This document shows positions 47,091 to 56,548 of a DNA stretch of 64,000 bases, piece by piece; position 1 is the first letter of the stretch, and each line of letters begins with the position of its first letter. The notes beneath the pieces are model-generated. The model saw nothing but the letters and a program-made list of their open reading frames with translations. It did no database searches and was not told the DNA's origin. Origin of the DNA: Thioalkalivibrio sp. ALE14 (GTDB lineage: Bacteria; Pseudomonadota; Gammaproteobacteria; Ectothiorhodospirales; Ectothiorhodospiraceae); assembly GCF_000376845.1 (NCBI RefSeq), contig NZ_AQXY01000021.1, forward strand, positions 28,633 through 92,632, read 5' to 3'. A program made the position numbers and the translations under genes.

Positions 47091-48533
47091 ATGCATGCAC
47101 TACTTCATTTCCTGCTCGCCAGCGTCCTGGTGCTCGCGAGTCTGGCGGCCCCGCCCGCCCAAGCAAGCGGTGTTTCCCTGCCCGATCTGGGCGAAGCCTC
47201 CGGGGGTGTACTGACCCCTGCGGAAGAACGCGAACTCGGTCGCTCGCTGTTGCGCGAGGTGCGGCGCACCGCGCCTCTGGTGACCGATCCGGAAGTCGTC
47301 TTCTATGTCGACTCGCTGGGGCGCCAGCTACTGGCGAATGCCCCCAGCGCGGACGGCCCGTTCTACTTTCTGACCATCGACAACGACCAGGTCAACGCCT
47401 TCGCCATGCCCGGGGGGATCATCGGGATCCATGCCGGACTGATGCTCGAGGTCCGCGACGAGGCGGAACTCGCGGCCGTCATGGCGCACGAGATCGCCCA
47501 CGTGACCCAGCGTCACCTTGCGCGCATGTTTGCCCGCGGGCGCGAAATCAACTTCACCACCGGGCTCGCGATCCTCGCCGGCATCCTCGCGTCGGCGGTG
47601 GATCCCACACTGGGCTCGGCCGTCATTACCGGGGGCGTGGCCGGCGGGATCCAGCAGCAGATCAACTTTACCCGTGCCAACGAGGCCGAGGCGGACCGCG
47701 CCGGAATGCAGATCCTCCAGGGCACCGGCTTCGACCCCCACGCGATGGCCGACTTCTTCGAACGTCTCCAGGAGCTCTCACGCGGGGTCGGCGACCAGGT
47801 CCCGGAATACCTGCGCACCCACCCGGTAACCCTCGACCGCATCACCGATGCCCGCAACCGGGCCAGCCAGATGGCCGCCACCGACACCCGCGAACGCGGG
47901 CCCGAGTTCCAGTGGATGCAGGCGCGGGTACAGGCCCTGAAGGACCCGCGCCGCACCCTGCAACGCTTCCGCGCGACCGACTCCCCCTCCCCTTCACAGC
48001 GCTACGGTGCGGCAGTGGCGCATCTTGAACGGGGCGAGGCCGGCCGCGCCCGGGAACAGCTCGAGCGTATTGACGCCAAGGACGCCCCCGGGCTGACCCT
48101 TGAACTCGCCTTCGCCGCGCTGCTCCGCGAGGAGGGTCAGCACAAACAGGCGCTGGAACGCCTGCAGGATCTGGACGCGGTATACCCCGGCCATCCCGTG
48201 ATCCGCGAACGGCTGGCCCGCGTTCACCGCGACCTCGACCAGCCCGACCGCGCGATTCGCATCCTGTCCGACATGATCCGGCAGGAGTCCGCCCCCAACC
48301 CGGAGCTCCTGCGCCTGCAGGCCGACATCGCGGACGCGGCGGGGTATATTGCAATCAGTCGCGAGGCCATGGCCGAATACTTCTTCCACCGCGCCCAGTA
48401 CGAAGAGGCGGTACGTCAGTTCGAGGCCGCCATGGACGCCTCGGATGCCAGCGAGCGGGACCGCCAGCGTATCGAGGACAAGCGCGACTCGGCGCGCGAG
48501 ACCGCGCGCGAGGCCCGCGAAGGGCGACGATAG
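47091..48533 (+). CDS. BepA-like periplasmic M48 metalloprotease with TPR-type repeats
   Basis: 480 residues: Sec signal peptide (cleavage near AQASGVSLPD), M48 peptidase domain with the zinc site HEIAH (about residue 135) and the third ligand in NEAEADRAG, then a helical-repeat C-terminal half (ARVQALKDPRRTLQRFRATD, later LARVHRDLDQPDRAIRILSD). BepA acts in outer-membrane protein quality control, notably LptD maturation. No good ribosome site precedes either ATG at 47058 or 47091; 47091 gives a compact signal peptide. SoxB starts 106 bp downstream. Confidence 0.88.
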   Translation: MHALLHFLLASVLVLASLAAPPAQASGVSLPDLGEASGGVLTPAEERELGRSLLREVRRTAPLVTDPEVVFYVDSLGRQLLANAPSADGPFYFLTIDNDQVNAFAMPGGIIGIHAGLMLEVRDEAELAAVMAHEIAHVTQRHLARMFARGREINFTTGLAILAGILASAVDPTLGSAVITGGVAGGIQQQINFTRANEAEADRAGMQILQGTGFDPHAMADFFERLQELSRGVGDQVPEYLRTHPVTLDRITDARNRASQMAATDTRERGPEFQWMQARVQALKDPRRTLQRFRATDSPSPSQRYGAAVAHLERGEAGRAREQLERIDAKDAPGLTLELAFAALLREEGQHKQALERLQDLDAVYPGHPVIRERLARVHRDLDQPDRAIRILSDMIRQESAPNPELLRLQADIADAAGYIAISREAMAEYFFHRAQYEEAVRQFEAAMDASDASERDRQRIEDKRDSARETAREAREGRR

Positions 48534-48639
48534 CCGCCCGCAAGGGAATGCGCTCCAACGACGGATCGTCTAATCCGCGTCGCAACACATTCTTTACTGT
48601 CACTCCCCATCAACCCGGAACAGAGAGGTAGGATTCCTC

Positions 48640-50448
48640 ATGCACATCTCACGCCGAGAATTCATGCAGTTGCTGGCCGCCGCCAGCGCCGCCGGTTTCC
48701 CCCTGGGCACGACCGCCTGCAGCAACAACAAGGGCGGTACCGCGGGTGACCCGTATGACACCCTGGATCGCTTCGGCAACGTGCATCTGCTGCACTACAC
48801 CGACTGCCATGCCCAGCTGAAGCCGATCTACTTCCGCGAGCCGAACATGAACCTCGGCGTGGCCAACATGCGCAACCGCCCTCCGCACATCGTGGGCGAA
48901 CACTTCCTGAAGCACTACGACATCGACCGGAACAGCATCTACGCGCACGCCTACACCAACCTGAACTTCATGGAGGCCGCCGAACAGTACGGTCGCGTCG
49001 GTGGCTTCGCGCATCTGAAGACCCTGGTCAACAAGCTGCGTGACTCCCGGCCCAACGCCCTGCTGCTCGACGGCGGCGATACCTGGGGCGGCGGTTCCGG
49101 CTCCGCGCTGTGGACCAACGCGCAGGACATGGTCGATGCACAGAAGCTGCTGGGCATCGATATTGCTACCGGGCACTGGGAATTCACCTATGGGGCCGAC
49201 CGCGTCGAAGAGGTCGTCAATGGCGACTTCGCCGATGCCGGCATCGACTTCGTCGCCCAGAACGTGCGCGACGTGGACTGGGGTGACCGCATCTTCAAGC
49301 CGTACGTGATCCGCGAGATGAACGGCGTGAACGTGGCCGTTGTGGGTCAGGCCTTCCCCTACACCCCGATTGCCAACCCGCGCTGGATGGTCGAGCAGTG
49401 GTCCTTCGGCATCCGCCCGGACGACATGCAGGAGACCGTTAACGACGCGCGCGCCGAGGGTGCCGAGATCGTCGTCGCCTTGTCGCACAACGGCATGGAC
49501 GTCGACATCAAGATGGCCGGCATGGTCGAGGGCCTGGACGCCATCATGGGCGGCCATACGCACGACGCCGTCCCGCAGCCCCTGCCAGTGGAGCGCCCCG
49601 ACGGCGGGACCTGCCTGGTCACCAACGCCGGCTCCAATGCCAAGTTCGTCGGTGTGCTGGACTTCGACTTCCGCGACGGCGCGATCAAGGACTGGGAATA
49701 CCGCCTGGTGCCAGTGTTCGCCGAGATGCTGCCGGAAGATCCCGCGATGGCCTCGTTCATCCACAACATGCGCAACAGCGAGGTCACCTGGAAGGGCGAG
49801 ACCTTCAACATGGAGGACAAGCTGTCCGAAGAACTGGCCGTCACCGACGACCTGCTCTACCGCCGCGGCAACTTCAACGGCACCTTCGACCAGCTGATCT
49901 GCGATGGTCTGATCGAATACAACGATGCCCAGATCTCCTTCTCCCCGGGCTTCCGCTGGGGCACCACGGTGCTGCCGGGCATGCCGATCACCTTCGAGCA
50001 CGTGATGGACCAGACCGGCCTGACCTATCCGGAGATGACCCGCAACACCTTCACCGGGGCCCAGATCAAGGACATCCTGGAAGACGTGGCGGACAACCTC
50101 TACAACGCCGACCCGTTCTATCAGCAGGGTGGGGACATGGTCCGCGTCGGCGGCCTGAAGTACGCCATCGACCCGACCGCCGAGATCGGCAACCGCATCT
50201 CCGAGATGGAACTGGACGGACGGAAACTGGACGCCGACAAGGAATACGTCGTGGCGGGCTGGGCCAGCGTGCAGGAGAGCGTTCCCGGCGGTGTCGGGGT
50301 CGACATCTGGGACGGCGTCGCCGATTACCTGCGCAGCCAGGACGGCAACGTGCGTATCAGCGACCTCAACGAACCGAAGATCAAGGGCATAGGCGAGGAC
50401 AACCTCGGTTTCATCCCGACCACCGAGGACATGTACCGCAGGTCCTGA
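48640..50448 (+). CDS. soxB: SoxB thiosulfohydrolase
   Basis: 602 residues. Twin-arginine signal SRREFMQLLAAASAAGFPLG; metallophosphoesterase-type di-manganese sites in LLHYTDCHAQL, LLDGGDTWGGG, ATGHWEFTYG, ALSHNGMD and GGHTHD; then the 5'-nucleotidase-like C-terminal domain. SoxB hydrolyses the terminal sulfone as sulfate from SoxYZ-bound thiosulfate in the periplasm. AGAGAGGTAGG precedes the ATG. It stands alone here: no soxXAYZ nearby, as is common in bacteria that pair truncated Sox with sHdr. A terminator follows. Confidence 0.95.
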   Translation: MHISRREFMQLLAAASAAGFPLGTTACSNNKGGTAGDPYDTLDRFGNVHLLHYTDCHAQLKPIYFREPNMNLGVANMRNRPPHIVGEHFLKHYDIDRNSIYAHAYTNLNFMEAAEQYGRVGGFAHLKTLVNKLRDSRPNALLLDGGDTWGGGSGSALWTNAQDMVDAQKLLGIDIATGHWEFTYGADRVEEVVNGDFADAGIDFVAQNVRDVDWGDRIFKPYVIREMNGVNVAVVGQAFPYTPIANPRWMVEQWSFGIRPDDMQETVNDARAEGAEIVVALSHNGMDVDIKMAGMVEGLDAIMGGHTHDAVPQPLPVERPDGGTCLVTNAGSNAKFVGVLDFDFRDGAIKDWEYRLVPVFAEMLPEDPAMASFIHNMRNSEVTWKGETFNMEDKLSEELAVTDDLLYRRGNFNGTFDQLICDGLIEYNDAQISFSPGFRWGTTVLPGMPITFEHVMDQTGLTYPEMTRNTFTGAQIKDILEDVADNLYNADPFYQQGGDMVRVGGLKYAIDPTAEIGNRISEMELDGRKLDADKEYVVAGWASVQESVPGGVGVDIWDGVADYLRSQDGNVRISDLNEPKIKGIGEDNLGFIPTTEDMYRRS

Positions 50449-50486
50449 TCGGCTCGCACCCCATCCGGGTCCGTCCCGGAACGAGA

Positions 50487-50512
50487 AAGCCCCGCTCATG
50501 CGGGGCTTTTTT
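50487..50512 (+). terminator. Terminator of soxB
   Basis: Stem AAGCCCCGC / GCGGGGCTT with loop TCAT, followed by six T, 39 bp past the soxB stop. It probably serves only the plus strand. Confidence 0.85.
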
Positions 50513-50541
50513 GTGCTCGCATCCCGACCTTGCGGCCGTTC

Positions 50542-50997
50542 CTACACGTTCACCCAGCGCCCACTGGCATCGCGACAGGCGGTCCCGGTAATCGTCTCGG
50601 GGTATCCGTCCATCGTGGCCTGCACCTGGTACTCGCGACAGTCCTGTCCCGAGGAACGGTAGGTCCGGGTGGGCGTCGCCTGGTACTGACGCCCGGTGTT
50701 CGGGTTGCGCCAGGTCGAGCTCTGCCGATCCGGTACGGTCTCCAGCGTGCGCGACACGCGCATCCGGTCCACATCGTCCATGCTGCGCCCCACGGAACCG
50801 CCAACCGCCGCGCCCGCCAGAGTCCCGGCAATGATGGCCGCGGTACGCCCGCGCCCGCCCCCGATCTGGCTGCCAAGCGCGCCACCGGCCGCGCCCCCGA
50901 TCAAGGCCCCGGTCTGCTGCTTGCTGATCGTCTGGCACCCCGCCAGCCAGGTCACCGAACCCACCAGCACCAGCGTCAAAAGGATTCTGCCCTTCAT
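50542..50997 (-). CDS. Glycine-zipper 2TM outer-membrane lipoprotein
   Basis: 151 residues. Lipobox LAGC at about residue 20, then the glycine zipper GALIGGAAGGALGSQIGGGR and AAIIAGTLAGAAVGGSVGRS (SlyB/Rick 17-kDa-antigen type), and a C-terminal domain with YRSSGQDCREYQVQATMDGY. Such proteins sit in the outer membrane and help envelope integrity. The ATG at 50997 has GGGAGG six bases upstream; the longer frame would invade the tRNA-proximal region. Confidence 0.85.
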   Translation of the reverse strand: MKGRILLTLVLVGSVTWLAGCQTISKQQTGALIGGAAGGALGSQIGGGRGRTAAIIAGTLAGAAVGGSVGRSMDDVDRMRVSRTLETVPDRQSSTWRNPNTGRQYQATPTRTYRSSGQDCREYQVQATMDGYPETITGTACRDASGRWVNV

Positions 50998-51180
50998 CTT
51001 CAACCTCCCGACGGCACAAGCCGCCTCGATCCGCGAACACGCCAACAGGCTACGCCCGCGGAACTGAATGGAAGGTGAAACCAAAGCCCGAGCCCGTGCT
51101 CACCCAGGTGCCAGACACACCGAAGGGATACGCCGTCTGCAGCGAAGCTTGTCGGGAAGTCACCGAAAAAGGAAAAGAAA

Positions 51181-51256
51181 TGGTGGGCCGTGTAGGAATC
51201 GAACCTACAACCAATGGATTAAGAGTCCACTGCTCTACCAATTGAGCTAACGGCCC
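51181..51256 (-). tRNA. tRNA-Lys (anticodon CTT)
   Basis: 76-nt cloverleaf ending in encoded CCA. Acceptor GGGCCGT / ACGGCCC pairs, D-arm GCTC...GAGC, anticodon loop CTCTTAA, T-arm GTAGGTTCGATTCCTAC. First in transcription order it is the most downstream of four tRNAs on the minus strand. Confidence 0.95.
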
Positions 51257-51274
51257 CCGATACAAGAAAGGGGA

Positions 51275-51351
51275 TGGGGTGACCGATGGGACTCGAACCC
51301 ACGACAACCGGAGTCACAATCCGGGACTCTACCAACTGAGCTACGGTCACC
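51275..51351 (-). tRNA. tRNA-His (anticodon GTG)
   Basis: 77-nt cloverleaf with encoded CCA, starting with the extra 5' G that pairs with the discriminator C, as is diagnostic of tRNA-His. Anticodon loop TTGTGAC, T-loop GTGGGTTCGAGTCCCAT. Confidence 0.95.
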
Positions 51352-51390
51352 ACCGTGTCACTGTACAGCTACTTGCGCGAAGGGCGGCTC

Positions 51391-51467
51391 TGGCGCGCCC
51401 GGCAGGACTCGAACCTGCAACCGTCGGCTTAGAAGGCCGATGCTCTATCCGGTTGAGCTACGAGCGC
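51391..51467 (-). tRNA. tRNA-Arg (anticodon TCT)
   Basis: 77-nt cloverleaf with encoded CCA. Acceptor GCGCTCG / CGGGCGC (one G-T-type mismatch position), anticodon loop CTTCTAA, T-arm GCAGGTTCGAGTCCTGC. Confidence 0.93.
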
Positions 51468-51534
51468 GTTACCGCCGAGCATTGGGGCCATGCTGCCTGA
51501 TTCGGGCCTGCCTGCAAGCCTTGGCCGGGAGCCA

Positions 51535-51611
51535 TGGTCGGGGTAGAGGGATTCGAACCCCCGACATCCTGCTCCCAAAGCAGGCGCGCTACCAGACTGC
51601 GCTATACCCCG
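51535..51611 (-). tRNA. tRNA-Pro (anticodon TGG)
   Basis: 77-nt cloverleaf with encoded CCA. Acceptor CGGGGTA / TACCCCG, anticodon loop TTTGGGA, T-arm GGGGGTTCGAATCCCTC. It is the promoter-proximal member of the Pro-Arg-His-Lys set, the usual gammaproteobacterial combination. Confidence 0.95.
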
Positions 51612-51782
51612 TCGAGCCGTCCCCGCAAAAGGGCCTACACAGCGAGCGCAGGATGGTAGCCCCGGCGCGGGGCCCCGGTCAAGATAAAGGTGGAAATTCG
51701 GACCGGGTGAGCACTATCGGCCTGCCACTCGTGATAACGTCAGAACCACACGTTCGCAAGGCCGCGACGCAGGGGAAGACGG

Positions 51783-52658
51783 ATGCTCAATTGGGTAGCC
51801 AGTACGGCCATCGTGCTGGGGGCAACAGGCCTCCTCTATGCCCAGTGGAAGCTCGCCCAACTGCTGCGCGAGCTTCCGGAGAGCCGCGTCCGCACGGGCT
51901 GGAAGACGATGACCCTCCTGGTCCCGGTATTCACCCTAGCCTACTTCGGCTACATTCCCTTGAACTGGGGCCACTATCAAGGCCTGCCGGACCTCCTCGT
52001 CCCGGTGATCTTCCTGCTGGGCGGGTGCTTCGTCTGTACCGTCGTCGCCCTGACCCACAGTTCCGTGGAAAAAATTCGCCGCATCACGCGGCTGGAACAT
52101 GAATCAATCACCGACCCTCTGACCGGCTTGTTCAACCGACGGCATATGGACCGCCGGCTTGACGAGGAAGTCTCTCGCGCGCGGCGGTACGGCCAGCCCC
52201 TCTCCGTAGTGATGCTGGACATCGACCAGTTCAAGCCGATCAACGACCGCCTCGGCCACCTGGTCGGCGACTACATCCTGACCACCCTCGCCGACCGCGT
52301 GCGGATGGTGCTGCGGCGCTCCGACCTGGCCGCGCGTTTCGGCGGGGAAGAATTCATCATCATCGCCCCGCACACCGATCTCGAGTCGGCAATGACCCTG
52401 GGGGAAAAGTTGCGCGACACCATCGCCGGCACCCCCATCACCCTGACCGGCCACCAGGCCGCCCCGCCCTGCGCCCCGGACAACCTGACGGTGACGGTTA
52501 GTGTCGGCATCGCCAGCCTCTCCAACGATCCGCAATCCGTTGACACCGCCGAGACCCTGATCGCCCGCGCCGACGACGCGCTCTACCGGGCCAAGCAGGA
52601 CGGGCGCAACCGCTGCGAGGCCAGCCCCGCTGCCACCGGCCTGTCAGCCGCCCTGTAG
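51783..52658 (+). CDS. Membrane-anchored diguanylate cyclase
   Basis: 291 residues. Three hydrophobic helices (about residues 5-22, 42-60 and 70-90) are followed by a short coil and a GGDEF domain with active loop GGEEF and an I-site RRSD five residues upstream, so it should make cyclic di-GMP under product inhibition. The short membrane part could sense envelope state but no known sensor domain is recognisable. It is followed by folD after 106 bp. A second cyclase is at 3225-4223; their GGDEF domains are only distantly similar. Confidence 0.9.
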   Translation: MLNWVASTAIVLGATGLLYAQWKLAQLLRELPESRVRTGWKTMTLLVPVFTLAYFGYIPLNWGHYQGLPDLLVPVIFLLGGCFVCTVVALTHSSVEKIRRITRLEHESITDPLTGLFNRRHMDRRLDEEVSRARRYGQPLSVVMLDIDQFKPINDRLGHLVGDYILTTLADRVRMVLRRSDLAARFGGEEFIIIAPHTDLESAMTLGEKLRDTIAGTPITLTGHQAAPPCAPDNLTVTVSVGIASLSNDPQSVDTAETLIARADDALYRAKQDGRNRCEASPAATGLSAAL

Positions 52659-52764
52659 GCAACCCTCCGGCGTCCGCGGGCGGACCGGGTTCCCCGCCGA
52701 GGCGGCTTGAGCGTCCGTCCCCGCCGTGGGAAGATCGCGAGCATCCCTTCCAAGGCGAGAACCC

Positions 52765-53628
52765 ATGACGGCCCAGCTCATCGACGGACGCGCGATCGGA
52801 CAAAGCCACCGCGCACGGATCGCGACCGAGATCGAATCCATGACCGCCCGCGACCTGCGTCCGCCGGGTCTCGCCGTGGTGCTGGTCGGGACCAACCCGG
52901 CCTCCGAGGTCTATGTCCGCAACAAGCGCAAGGCCTGCGAGCAGGTCGGCGTGGTCTCGCACTCCTACGACCTGCCGGCCGGCACCCCGCAGACCGACCT
53001 GCTGGCGCTGATCGATCAGCTCAATGCCGACCGCACCATCGACGGCATCCTGGTCCAGCTCCCCCTGCCCGACCACATCGACCCGGAAACGGTGATCGAG
53101 CGCATCTCCCCGGCCAAGGACGTGGACGGCTTCCACCCGTACAACGTGGGCCGCCTGGTGGCGCGCGTGCCGCGCCTGCGCCCGTGCACGCCCTGGGGTG
53201 TCATCCAGCTGCTGCGGCACATCGAGGAACCGTTCAAGGGCCGTACGGCCTGCGTGATCGGCGCCTCCAACATCGTCGGGCGCCCGATGGCCCTGGAACT
53301 GCTGCTGGCCGGCGCGACCCCGACCATCTGCCACCGCTTCACGCCGGACACCGCCGCGATCGCGCGCCAGTCCGACATCGTCGTGGCAGCGGTGGGCAAA
53401 CCGGGCCTGGTGAAGGGCGACTGGATCAAACCGGGGGCGACAGTCATCGACATCGGCATCAATCGCCGTGACGACGGCACGCTGACCGGCGACGTGGAGT
53501 TCGACGCCGCCGCCGAGAAGGCCGCCTGGATCACGCCCGTGCCGGGTGGCGTCGGCCCGATGACCGTCGCCATGCTGCTGGACAACACCCTGCGCGCCCG
53601 CGCCTTCGGGACCCACGAGGCCGCCTGA
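52765..53628 (+). CDS. folD: Bifunctional methylenetetrahydrofolate dehydrogenase/cyclohydrolase FolD
   Basis: 287 residues. Signatures: [20 protein letters not shown] (with the catalytic Tyr and Lys in YVRNKRKAC), [28 protein letters not shown] and [17 protein letters not shown]. It interconverts methylene-, methenyl- and formyl-tetrahydrofolate. The ATG at 52765 follows AAGGCGAGAACCC. Convergent with gltX, with 21 bp between the stops. Confidence 0.96.
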   Translation: MTAQLIDGRAIGQSHRARIATEIESMTARDLRPPGLAVVLVGTNPASEVYVRNKRKACEQVGVVSHSYDLPAGTPQTDLLALIDQLNADRTIDGILVQLPLPDHIDPETVIERISPAKDVDGFHPYNVGRLVARVPRLRPCTPWGVIQLLRHIEEPFKGRTACVIGASNIVGRPMALELLLAGATPTICHRFTPDTAAIARQSDIVVAAVGKPGLVKGDWIKPGATVIDIGINRRDDGTLTGDVEFDAAAEKAAWITPVPGGVGPMTVAMLLDNTLRARAFGTHEAA

Positions 53629-53649
53629 CGCCTCGCCCCGGAAGGAATC

Positions 53650-55062
53650 TCAACCGGCCGCGGCGATCTCTTGCGCGGCCCGCAGCCGAGCCCGCACTCG
53701 CTCGCGTCCCAGGTACTCCCAGATCCGCGGCAACTCCGGGCCATAGGTCTGGCCGGACAGGGCCGCGCGCAACGGCATGAACAGCTTGCGCCCCTTGGCA
53801 CCCGTCGCGGCACCCACGGCCTTGGCCAGCGCCGGAAAATCCCCGGCATCGTCCAATGCCGCCAGCGCCGCGCCATAAAACTCCGACCCGGCCCCCACCA
53901 GCTCGTCGCGGGCACTGTCGCTGTACGGCATCGGATCGTCCGCGAACGCCGCGACCCACACCGGCGCCTCGGCCGCCCGGCTGATGTTGTCACGCAGCAG
54001 GCGCGCCAGTGCCGGGCGCTCCCCGGCGGCGACCCCATCCAGCACGCCGGCCGCCTCCAGATAGGCCTGCAGCGCCTCGTCCGGCAGGCCGCGCAGGGCC
54101 TCCGACTGCCAGTGTTCCAGCTGCTGCGGGTCGTGCCGGGCCGCGCTGTGCCCGATACGTTCGGGGCTGAAACCGGCCGCCAGGGCCTCGGAGGAGAGCA
54201 GCTCGTCCGACTCGAAGCGATGCCCGAGCCGCGCCAGGTGATTCAGAATCGCCAGCGGCAGATAGCCATCCGCGCGCAGCTCCTCCACGCTCGCGGAGCC
54301 ATTGCGTTTGGACAGCGGCGCGCCGTCCTGCCCCATCACCAGCGGCAGGTGGTGGTACGCCGGCACCTCCAGACCCAGCGCCTCCAGCAGCAGCATCTGC
54401 CGCGGGGTGTTGGCAATATGGTCCTCGCCGCGCACCACGTCGGTCACACCCATCAGGGCATCGTCGATCGCGTTGGAAAAGAAAAAGGCCGGCGTGCCGT
54501 CGGAGCGACGGATCACGAAATCGCCGATCTCGTCAGTGCGGAAGCTGACCGGTCCGCGCACCCCGTCCTCGAAACGGATCGTGCGGCCCAGCGGTACGCG
54601 AAAGCGCAGCGTCGGCTTCTGCCCCTCGGACTCGCGCCGCGCCACCTCGTCCGCGCTCAGGTGGGCGCAGGTCCCGGGATAGCGCGGCGGCTTGCCCTGG
54701 GCGCGCATGCGCTTGCGCCCCCGTTCCAGTTCGGCAGGCGAGCAAAAGCACGGATAGGCCAGCCCCTGGTCGATCAACTGCCGGTAATAGCCCGCGTAGA
54801 GCTCGCCGCGTTCGGACTGCGCATAGGGTCCTGCATCGCCGCCAGCACCAAAGCCCTCGTCCCAGTCCAGCCCCAGCCAGCGCAGGTCGCGCTGCAACGC
54901 CTCGACAAACTCCGGTCGCGAGCGCTCGGCGTCGGTATCCTCGATGCGGAGCAGGAAATGCCCCCTGCGTGACCGGGCCAGCAGCGCGCTGAACAACGCC
55001 GTGCGTACATTGCCCAGGTGCAGCAGGCCAGTGGGGCTGGGGGCGAAACGGGTTCGGGTCAT
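53650..55062 (-). CDS. gltX: Glutamate--tRNA ligase
   Basis: 470 residues. Class-I synthetase with the HIGH-type motif in TRFAPSPTGLLHLGNVRTAL and a KMSKS-type LSKRNGSASV (about residue 245), followed by the helical anticodon-binding domain. Essential charging enzyme. Three in-frame ATGs are close together (55083, 55074, 55062); none has a good ribosome site and I chose 55062 since MTRTRFAPSPTG aligns with the family start. Confidence 0.95.
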   Translation of the reverse strand: MTRTRFAPSPTGLLHLGNVRTALFSALLARSRRGHFLLRIEDTDAERSRPEFVEALQRDLRWLGLDWDEGFGAGGDAGPYAQSERGELYAGYYRQLIDQGLAYPCFCSPAELERGRKRMRAQGKPPRYPGTCAHLSADEVARRESEGQKPTLRFRVPLGRTIRFEDGVRGPVSFRTDEIGDFVIRRSDGTPAFFFSNAIDDALMGVTDVVRGEDHIANTPRQMLLLEALGLEVPAYHHLPLVMGQDGAPLSKRNGSASVEELRADGYLPLAILNHLARLGHRFESDELLSSEALAAGFSPERIGHSAARHDPQQLEHWQSEALRGLPDEALQAYLEAAGVLDGVAAGERPALARLLRDNISRAAEAPVWVAAFADDPMPYSDSARDELVGAGSEFYGAALAALDDAGDFPALAKAVGAATGAKGRKLFMPLRAALSGQTYGPELPRIWEYLGRERVRARLRAAQEIAAAG

Positions 55063-55200
55063 CGTGTTCGTCATCGCGCGCATGGTAGCGGAGCGCCCGC
55101 GGGCTCACCAGCGCCACGCCCCCACACCCAACCGGCGTGCTGGCAGGCCCCGCCGGTGGCGGGTACCATGCCCAACTCAAATTTCCCGGAGGTCAGACCC

Positions 55201-55788
55201 ATGCAGCGCATCCGTATCCGGCTCGGCATCGTGCTGGCCACCGCCCTTCTTGCCCTACTGCTTTCAGGAGCCCCCATGGCCGATACCAACCCGCAGGTCG
55301 CGATCGAAACCAACCACGGCCGCATCGTGCTGGAACTCAACGCCGAGGCCGCCCCGGAGACGGTTGCCAACTTCCTGTCCTACGTCGATGACGGCTTCTA
55401 CGACGGCACCATCTTCCACCGCGTGATCCCGGGCTTCATGGTCCAGGGCGGCGGCTTCGACAAGAACATGAGCCAGAAGTCCACCGGCGAGCCGATCCGC
55501 AACGAGGCGGACAACGGCCTGAAGAACGAGGTCGGCGCAATCTCCATGGCGCGCACCCAGGACCCGCACTCGGCCACCGCGCAGTTCTTCATCAACGTGA
55601 ACGACAACGACTTCCTCAACCACACCGCGCCGAACGCCCAGGGCTGGGGCTATACCGTGTTCGGCAAGGTCAGCGAAGGCATGGACGTCGTGCGCCAGAT
55701 CGAGGGCGTGCCCACCAGTCGCTCCGGCATGCATCAGGACGTGCCGCAGGAGCCGGTCGTGATGGAAAGCGTCAAGCGCGTCGACTAA
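55201..55788 (+). CDS. Periplasmic cyclophilin-type peptidyl-prolyl isomerase
   Basis: 195 residues with a Sec signal peptide (RIRLGIVLATALLALLLSGA, cleavage before or after MADTNPQ). Cyclophilin core: IFHRVIPGFMVQGGGF with the catalytic Arg, ISMARTQDPHSATAQFFINV and GYTVFGKVSEGMDVV. Catalyses proline isomerisation, here most likely in the periplasm (PpiA-like). GGAGG eight bases before the ATG fixes the start. lpxH begins 4 bp downstream. Confidence 0.92.
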   Translation: MQRIRIRLGIVLATALLALLLSGAPMADTNPQVAIETNHGRIVLELNAEAAPETVANFLSYVDDGFYDGTIFHRVIPGFMVQGGGFDKNMSQKSTGEPIRNEADNGLKNEVGAISMARTQDPHSATAQFFINVNDNDFLNHTAPNAQGWGYTVFGKVSEGMDVVRQIEGVPTSRSGMHQDVPQEPVVMESVKRVD

Positions 55789-55792
55789 TCCC

Positions 55793-56548
55793 GTGGGTGC
55801 CACCGCGCCGGCCCTGGTCATCTCCGACCTGCACCTGGACCGCGAACCCGGCCCCCTGCTGGATGCCGTGCTCGCGTTTCTGGAGGGCCCGGCGCGCACC
55901 GCCTCCGCGCTGTACATCCTCGGCGACCTGTTCGAGTACTGGGTCGGCGACGATGCCGGCTTTCCCGCCGCCGAACGCCTCGCCACCGCCCTCAAGTCAC
56001 TGGACATCCCGGTCGCCTTCATCCATGGCAACCGGGATTTTCTTGTGGGTGAGGCCTTCGCCGCGCGCGCCGGGATGCAGCTCGCCCCCGAACCCCTGCA
56101 CGCCGCCCTGCCCTGCGGACCCGCCGTGCTCCTGCACGGCGACTCCCTGTGCACCGACGACACGGAGCACATGGCCTTTCGCCAGCAGGTGCGTAGCGGC
56201 GAGTGGCAACGGGACTTCCTGCGTCATCCATTGGAAGAACGCATCCGCCAGGCCGAGCACATGCGCGCCACCAGCCGTGACAACAGCCAGATGAAGGCCG
56301 CCGCGATCATGGACGTGAACGACGCCGCGGTTGCCGACGTCTTCCGCGATGCCGACGTCCCGCTGATGATCCACGGCCACACCCACCGCCCGGCCATCCA
56401 CGAACTGACCGTCGACGGCCAGCCCCGCCAGCGCTGCGTCCTGCCCGCCTGGGACGAACACCCGGGATACCTGGAGATCGACGCGACCGGTCCGGTCCTG
56501 CGCCAGCTGGACGGCGCGCCCTACCCGGCGCACCTGCTGCACGCCTGA
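55793..56548 (+). CDS. lpxH: UDP-2,3-diacylglucosamine diphosphatase LpxH
   Basis: 251 residues. Metallophosphoesterase motifs ISDLHLD, LGDLFEYWVGDD, FIHGNRDFLVG, LLHGDSLCTDD and IHGHTHRPAIHE. Hydrolyses UDP-2,3-diacylglucosamine to lipid X in lipid A synthesis, at the cytoplasmic face of the inner membrane. GTG start, four bases after the cyclophilin stop, so translation is coupled; the ppi-lpxH order is common in gammaproteobacteria. Confidence 0.95.
   Translation: MGATAPALVISDLHLDREPGPLLDAVLAFLEGPARTASALYILGDLFEYWVGDDAGFPAAERLATALKSLDIPVAFIHGNRDFLVGEAFAARAGMQLAPEPLHAALPCGPAVLLHGDSLCTDDTEHMAFRQQVRSGEWQRDFLRHPLEERIRQAEHMRATSRDNSQMKAAAIMDVNDAAVADVFRDADVPLMIHGHTHRPAIHELTVDGQPRQRCVLPAWDEHPGYLEIDATGPVLRQLDGAPYPAHLLHA

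Noticed and set aside
51068..52102. Several open frames across the tRNA cluster
   Set aside because: They read through four well-formed tRNA genes and the start of the diguanylate cyclase and resemble no protein.
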